The notes beneath the pieces were generated by a model. That model had not been told where the DNA came from and made no database searches. It worked only from the letters and a program-made list of their open reading frames with translations. This document shows positions 60,521-64,000 of a stretch of 64,000 bases of DNA, piece by piece. The first letter of the stretch is position 1. Each line of letters begins with the position of its first letter. Origin of the DNA: Vagococcus allomyrinae (GTDB lineage Bacteria; Bacillota; Bacilli; Lactobacillales; Vagococcaceae); NCBI RefSeq assembly GCF_017829975.1, contig NZ_JAEEGA010000004.1, positions 62,001 through 126,000 of the forward strand, read 5' to 3'. A program made the translations under genes and the position numbers.

Positions 60521-62095
60521 ATGATTATTATAAAATATGGCAATCGCTTCAAACTTATCCTTATGATTATTTTTCAAGTTGCAAACAGTTTCAGTAATTT
60601 ATTACTGGCGTACATTATCAGTGCTTTTATTCGCGTTGCTGGCAATAAAAACTTAGTTGAATTTAAACAAATTGTTTGGTTGGGAGTGATCGGATTTTTT
60701 ATTTTCGGCATCATCAATTACTTATCCAAGTATTTTCAAATTCAGTTTATTCAAGATATCAATCAAAACTTGAAACGTAAATTAGTCAACTATTACTTGC
60801 GACAGGAGAGTGATAAAACCAGTCAGATTTTATCACTTTTAACAAATGACATGAAACAACTAGAAACTAGCGGTATTAAAGCAGAAATTACGATTATTGG
60901 CAATCTATTGTCCTTTATAATCGCATTACTAGGTTCTTTAACCTTTGATTTTTTTATGACGCTCGTTTGCGTACTGGCTTCATTTCTCCCTTTTTTTATC
61001 TCAAAAATAACCGAAAAGAGCATTAAGCAGACAGCAAACACCTGGACACAAGACAACAGTGCTTATGTAAAAAAAATGAACAATCTTTTCCACGGTATTG
61101 CTACGATTGTCACCTATCAAGCTTACTCTTATGCCGAAACACAAGCTGATATCTCTGTGCAACAATTGGAAAAGTCACTGGCTAATATGGAACGAACCAT
61201 CGCATTCTCAGATTCTATTATCTATCTTGTCTCATGGTTTACAGGAATCATCTTGCCTTTTGGTTTTGGAATTTTGCGAATTATCCAAGGAAACTTATCT
61301 TTAAGCGCATTTCTGGGAGTTGTGCAACTTTCTAATTCTTTTACTAATCCAATTATTCAAGTCATTCAACTTAAGAATCAGCTCGCTACTGTCGACGGGA
61401 TTTTAACAAAAATCGAATTGGCGTTTAACTATGAACAAATAAAAACTGGTAGTTCTTTAAAAACCATTCAATCGCTAACATTACAAGGAGCGGCTGTAAA
61501 AAGAGGAAAACAGTTCCTATTAAAACCAACAACACTACTGATTCATGCCCAAGAAAAACTACTGATTATGGCCCCTTCCGGTTATGGGAAATCTACTTTA
61601 CTAAAAGTCTTTCAACAACAAACTTCTCTAACAGAAGGTCAATACCTTATCAACGGCCAACCTATCATTCAGTTTAATAAAACACTGTTGCAATCACACT
61701 TTGCGCTAATTCAACAAACTCCTTTTATATTTGCTGATACTCTTTATCACAACTTAACATTAGGAAAATCATTTTCAGACCAAGACCTTACTGACGCCAT
61801 AAAAATGACCGGTTTAACAGAGCTCATCACCGAAAAAGGACTAGACTACTCACTAGAAGAAGACGATACAGGTCTTTCTGGTGGTCAAATACAACGGATC
61901 GAAATTGCACGTGCCATACTGCGACAACGTCCGTTTTTATTAGTCGATGAAGGGACGTCTGCCCTAGATCATCACAACGCTGCCATTATTCGAGAAACCC
62001 TAAAAAACTATCCCGGAGCAGTTATTGAAGTCGGGCACAAACTCGCTAAAGAAGACATCACGATGTTTGACCGCGTCATTCATTTAGAAGATTAA
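60521..62095 (+). CDS. ABC exporter (fused membrane and ATPase domains)
   Basis: The 524-residue half-transporter has about six N-terminal transmembrane spans (to about 290) and a C-terminal ATPase with Walker A MAPSGYGKSTLLK, signature LSGGQIQRIEIARAIL, Walker B PFLLVDEGTSALD and a late GHK switch histidine. There is no N-terminal C39 peptidase. The start is after AGAGGAGG. With the divergent Rgg gene it resembles peptide or bacteriocin export/immunity modules; the substrate is unknown. Confidence 0.88.
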   Translation: MIIIKYGNRFKLILMIIFQVANSFSNLLLAYIISAFIRVAGNKNLVEFKQIVWLGVIGFFIFGIINYLSKYFQIQFIQDINQNLKRKLVNYYLRQESDKTSQILSLLTNDMKQLETSGIKAEITIIGNLLSFIIALLGSLTFDFFMTLVCVLASFLPFFISKITEKSIKQTANTWTQDNSAYVKKMNNLFHGIATIVTYQAYSYAETQADISVQQLEKSLANMERTIAFSDSIIYLVSWFTGIILPFGFGILRIIQGNLSLSAFLGVVQLSNSFTNPIIQVIQLKNQLATVDGILTKIELAFNYEQIKTGSSLKTIQSLTLQGAAVKRGKQFLLKPTTLLIHAQEKLLIMAPSGYGKSTLLKVFQQQTSLTEGQYLINGQPIIQFNKTLLQSHFALIQQTPFIFADTLYHNLTLGKSFSDQDLTDAIKMTGLTELITEKGLDYSLEEDDTGLSGGQIQRIEIARAILRQRPFLLVDEGTSALDHHNAAIIRETLKNYPGAVIEVGHKLAKEDITMFDRVIHLED

Positions 62096-62421
62096 CACTC
62101 GCCTTTACCACCAAAAAAGTGACTGCCTAACTCTAGATAGCCATCTAGCAGTTGGACAGTCACTTTCCCTTTGTAAATCCAGCATAACAAGCCAAGATTC
62201 ACTGATGAAACAGGAGTCAGCGCCACCTAAACAACGCTTATTTGTTGACTGGGTGGTCACTCATAATAAGGAATAACATATAACCTGTCAATTCTAAAAT
62301 AAGGTCAAAATAGCTATTTTGATAATAAAAAAAGAACCAACTTTTTTGAATTTAACTAACAAAAGGTATAATTTCCGATCAGCCCGCTCACTCTTCCCAC
62401 TTCTTCAGCTGACTCCCCTTA
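62096..62421. terminator. Terminator after the ABC exporter (62116-62166) and gene-free stretch
   Basis: AAAGTGACTG (62116-62125) pairs with CAGTCACTTT (62157-62166), with further pairing inside; CCCTTT follows. The remaining 250 bp up to the next terminator show no gene or clear repeat. Confidence 0.75.
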
Positions 62422-62467
62422 CAAAAAAAGTAACCACCTGATACTACTCCAAGATTTAGGTGATTAC
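62422..62467 (-). terminator. Terminator after the decayed lipoprotein gene
   Basis: GTAATCACCT and AGGTGGTTAC (minus strand, 62467-62458 and 62439-62430) form a stem followed by seven T. Confidence 0.75.
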
Positions 62468-62514
62468 GTTCCCTTTAGCTATCTTTTTGATTAACTACCT
62501 AACCCATTCCTCCA

Positions 62515-62892
62515 TCATGTTGCCACTCCAACCACCAAGCTGACTTGGTAAGTATCTGGACCTGTCACGACAATCGTCATTCGATCAAAATATTCCATCA
62601 CGCCTGCTTGACTACCTGAAAAAGAGGTGAATAACACCTTACCAATTGCCTCAGCATTTTTTACAGCATTAAACGAACTCGTGTAAGGAGCCGTGCTGAC
62701 TTCCTCAATCTGCTGGCTAAACCTTTCCGTAGTAGCGCTTGTCGACATACTAGCCGTAGGACTGGGCTCACCGACTAGGCAGTGCCGCAGGGCTTGATGG
62801 TTGAGTTGTTGATTGGTCTGTCGCCACCTCAGGTTTTTTCGAACACCCTACTAGAACCAATACTGCAATAATACACATCACTTTTTTATCAT
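62515..62892 (-). pseudogene. Frameshifted lipoprotein gene
   Basis: On the minus strand, after GGAGG, a signal peptide VMCIIAVLVLVGCSKKPE with a lipobox is followed by a Ser/Thr/Pro linker that hits TGA at 62770-62768. In the frame shifted by one, GEPSPTASMSTSATTERFSQ continues the same linker and leads into a 68-residue domain (QQIEEVSTAPYTSSFNAVKN to TYQVSLVVGVAT). The ATG at 62892 is also out of frame with the signal peptide. A single ancestral lipoprotein of about 120 residues broken by at least one frameshift is the simplest reading. Confidence 0.7.
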
Positions 62893-62932
62893 TTTCCTCC
62901 ACAACATATATTACACTCATCTACTACGGTTT

Positions 62933-63106
62933 TTATTCGAAAGTCTCCTCAGATAAACAGCGAAGAAAAGACCTTGAAGCTGCAATTAACAGCATGCAAG
63001 CATCATCTCCCTGACCGATCCCTAATAGTCGCTCGGCCTCGACCAAGTCACTTTTAAAAATATTAACAACATCAAACTTGCTTAATTCTTCTTGTTTTAT
63101 ATCCAT
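62933..63106 (-). CDS. Hypothetical 57-residue protein
   Basis: A short ORF from ATG at 63106 (AAAGGAA site) encodes MDIKQEELSKFDVVNIFKSD and on to LIAASRSFLRCLSEETFE. It is soluble, mostly helical by composition. It lies 41 bp upstream of the decayed lipoprotein gene on the same strand and may be its operon partner. I do not recognise the family. Confidence 0.5.
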   Translation of the reverse strand: MDIKQEELSKFDVVNIFKSDLVEAERLLGIGQGDDACMLLIAASRSFLRCLSEETFE

Positions 63107-63817
63107 CTACGGTTCCTTTCGCCTCTACAACACATGTTCTTTCATATACTCAGATGTTGCTTTTTGAATTGACCTCATTAAATCAGCTCACTGATACCTC
63201 AAACAAAATTTTCGGACTGAATTATGATTGTCTCACTTCTATTCAACCACTTTTTCATCAAAAAAACAATCACAAAAAAGGCACAATTGAAAAGTGCTAA
63301 TAGGTTTCAATTCTACAACATAATTTATTAAGCAGAAACCTAAACGAATCATACAACACTATCCACTTAAGATACTGACAACCCAATAAAAAAATGTCGA
63401 CTTAACGGATCTTCGTCAAATTGGAACACACTCATAACTTCTGTTTCAAAGATATTTTTTGGAAAGCTATTAATTGATATGGGTACCGACTAAATAATTT
63501 CTACAAAATGCGCCAAAATCTGAACTCTTTGGTCTTCATTTTGTTGTCGCTAGTGTCTAAAAGGCAAAAGACTTAAAACCATGGGCCAGGAGAATGCTTG
63601 ACGCTTTAGCATTTAATGAAATTTAAACAATGTGTCCTGTTTCCTGTCACTAATTGCTGTCGTTATTCTCACAAATTTATCAACAGATCTACACCATGAT
63701 AATTAAATCAAACATAATATCAAGCTTTACTTTTCTCCTACAACAGATCTATTCTTAGTGCTTTACCTGCAGTAAAAAAGTTAGGATTATTACTAAGATT
63801 CTTGCTTATTCTGACAA
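63107..63817. other. Gene-poor stretch with no supported feature
   Basis: No ORF of note is seen in any frame. On the minus strand a short open piece around 63380-63530 reads like protein (FPKNIFETEVMSVFQFDED, then PLSRHFFIGLSVS) and may be the relic of a lost gene, but stops surround it and I cannot name the family. Confidence 0.35.
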
Positions 63818-63845
63818 TTGACATTTAAGAGCATTATAGTATAAT
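63818..63845 (+). promoter_or_regulatory. Promoter for a gene beyond the right edge
   Basis: TTGACA (63818-63823), a 16-bp spacer and TATAAT (63840-63845) are both consensus boxes. The window ends 150 bp later in AAAGGAGAGG, a ribosome site, so a plus-strand gene starts just outside. Confidence 0.8.
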
Positions 63846-64000
63846 AAACCTAAAAAGATACCGCTTACAAAAATCTCAACTTATCCCTATTTGCCGTCCG
63901 CCAGCTTATTGTCAACGTCACTCTTAGAATAAATCAATTCAACTTCCCCGCTTCCGTCTATTGTCAAAGGCAGTCAAATAACCAAAGGAGAGGTTCAGGT

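Noticed and set aside
63380-63540. A protein-like fragment on the minus strand
   Set aside because: Stops on both sides, no start or ribosome site and no family recognised; only noted as a possible relic.
1-64000. CRISPR arrays, prophage, IS elements, tRNA and rRNA genes
   Set aside because: No spaced repeats, transposase or phage structural genes, and no tRNA or rRNA sequence were recognised.

Overview
The window comes from a low-GC Gram-positive bacterium, most likely a lactic acid bacterium of the Enterococcaceae (Enterococcus/Vagococcus type). The pointers are AT-rich DNA with GGAGG ribosome sites, an LPXTG surface protein, a Rgg regulator, a Firmicute-type eut operon with the EutV/EutW antitermination pair, an AdcA-type zinc lipoprotein with a ZinT tail, and an hcr-type (hydroxy)cinnamate reductase operon. 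The species cannot be fixed from sequence alone. No rRNA, tRNA, CRISPR array, prophage or IS element was seen.

Region 1 (1-10.85 kb) is a histidine-degradation island: ftcD (cut by the left edge), a folate ECF S component, an orphan MutL/GlmL-type ATPase, a very large BTAD/ATPase/TPR activator, hutI, hutU (long form) and a formate/nitrite channel. Three promoters in it (glmL, hutI, hutU) share one layout: two WTWGAC hexamers 11 bp apart, then 10 bp, then a -10 box. This is the layout expected for a SARP-like BTAD activator, which is encoded between them. A putative membrane transporter, a MazG-like protein and a YjbR protein follow (10.9-13.4 kb).

Region 2 (13.5-36.1 kb) is a bacterial-microcompartment ethanolamine (eut) locus on the minus strand. 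The order of transcription is OYE-homocysteine methyltransferase-eutS-eutP-pduO-[EutX-like RNA]-eutG-eutS-eutV-eutW-eutA-eutB-eutC-eutL-eutK-like-eutE-eutM-(eutT relic)-eutD-eut conserved protein-eutN-eutH-eutQ-eutJ. It carries dual-hairpin ANTAR attenuators before the first gene and before eutA, another before eutG, and an adenosylcobalamin riboswitch RNA. eutT is a dead fragment and its job is presumably taken by the PduO-type adenosyltransferase. Divergently transcribed are pduS-pduT (cobalamin reduction and shell electron transfer) and a DUF4430 lipoprotein plus ECF S component that looks like a B12 uptake pair. A third, truncated eutS copy lies beyond them.

Region 3 (36.1-43.2 kb) holds two GNAT acetyltransferases, a 36-residue membrane peptide, NAD(P)HX dehydratase, a quinone reductase, an MFS/CMD/cupin operon with its LysR regulator, and a lipoprotein. 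Region 4 (43.4-49.9 kb) is an hcrRABC-like cluster plus apbE, encoding a flavinylated NAD(P)H-linked enoate reductase. Region 5 (49.9-64 kb) has an XRE regulator, a stand-alone EAL protein, adcA behind a perfect Zur-type palindrome, a processive glycosyltransferase, an LPXTG protein, a Rgg regulator with two co-oriented genes and a divergent ABC exporter, then a decayed lipoprotein gene, a 57-codon ORF and about 0.9 kb with no recognisable gene that ends in a promoter and ribosome site for a gene beyond the right edge.
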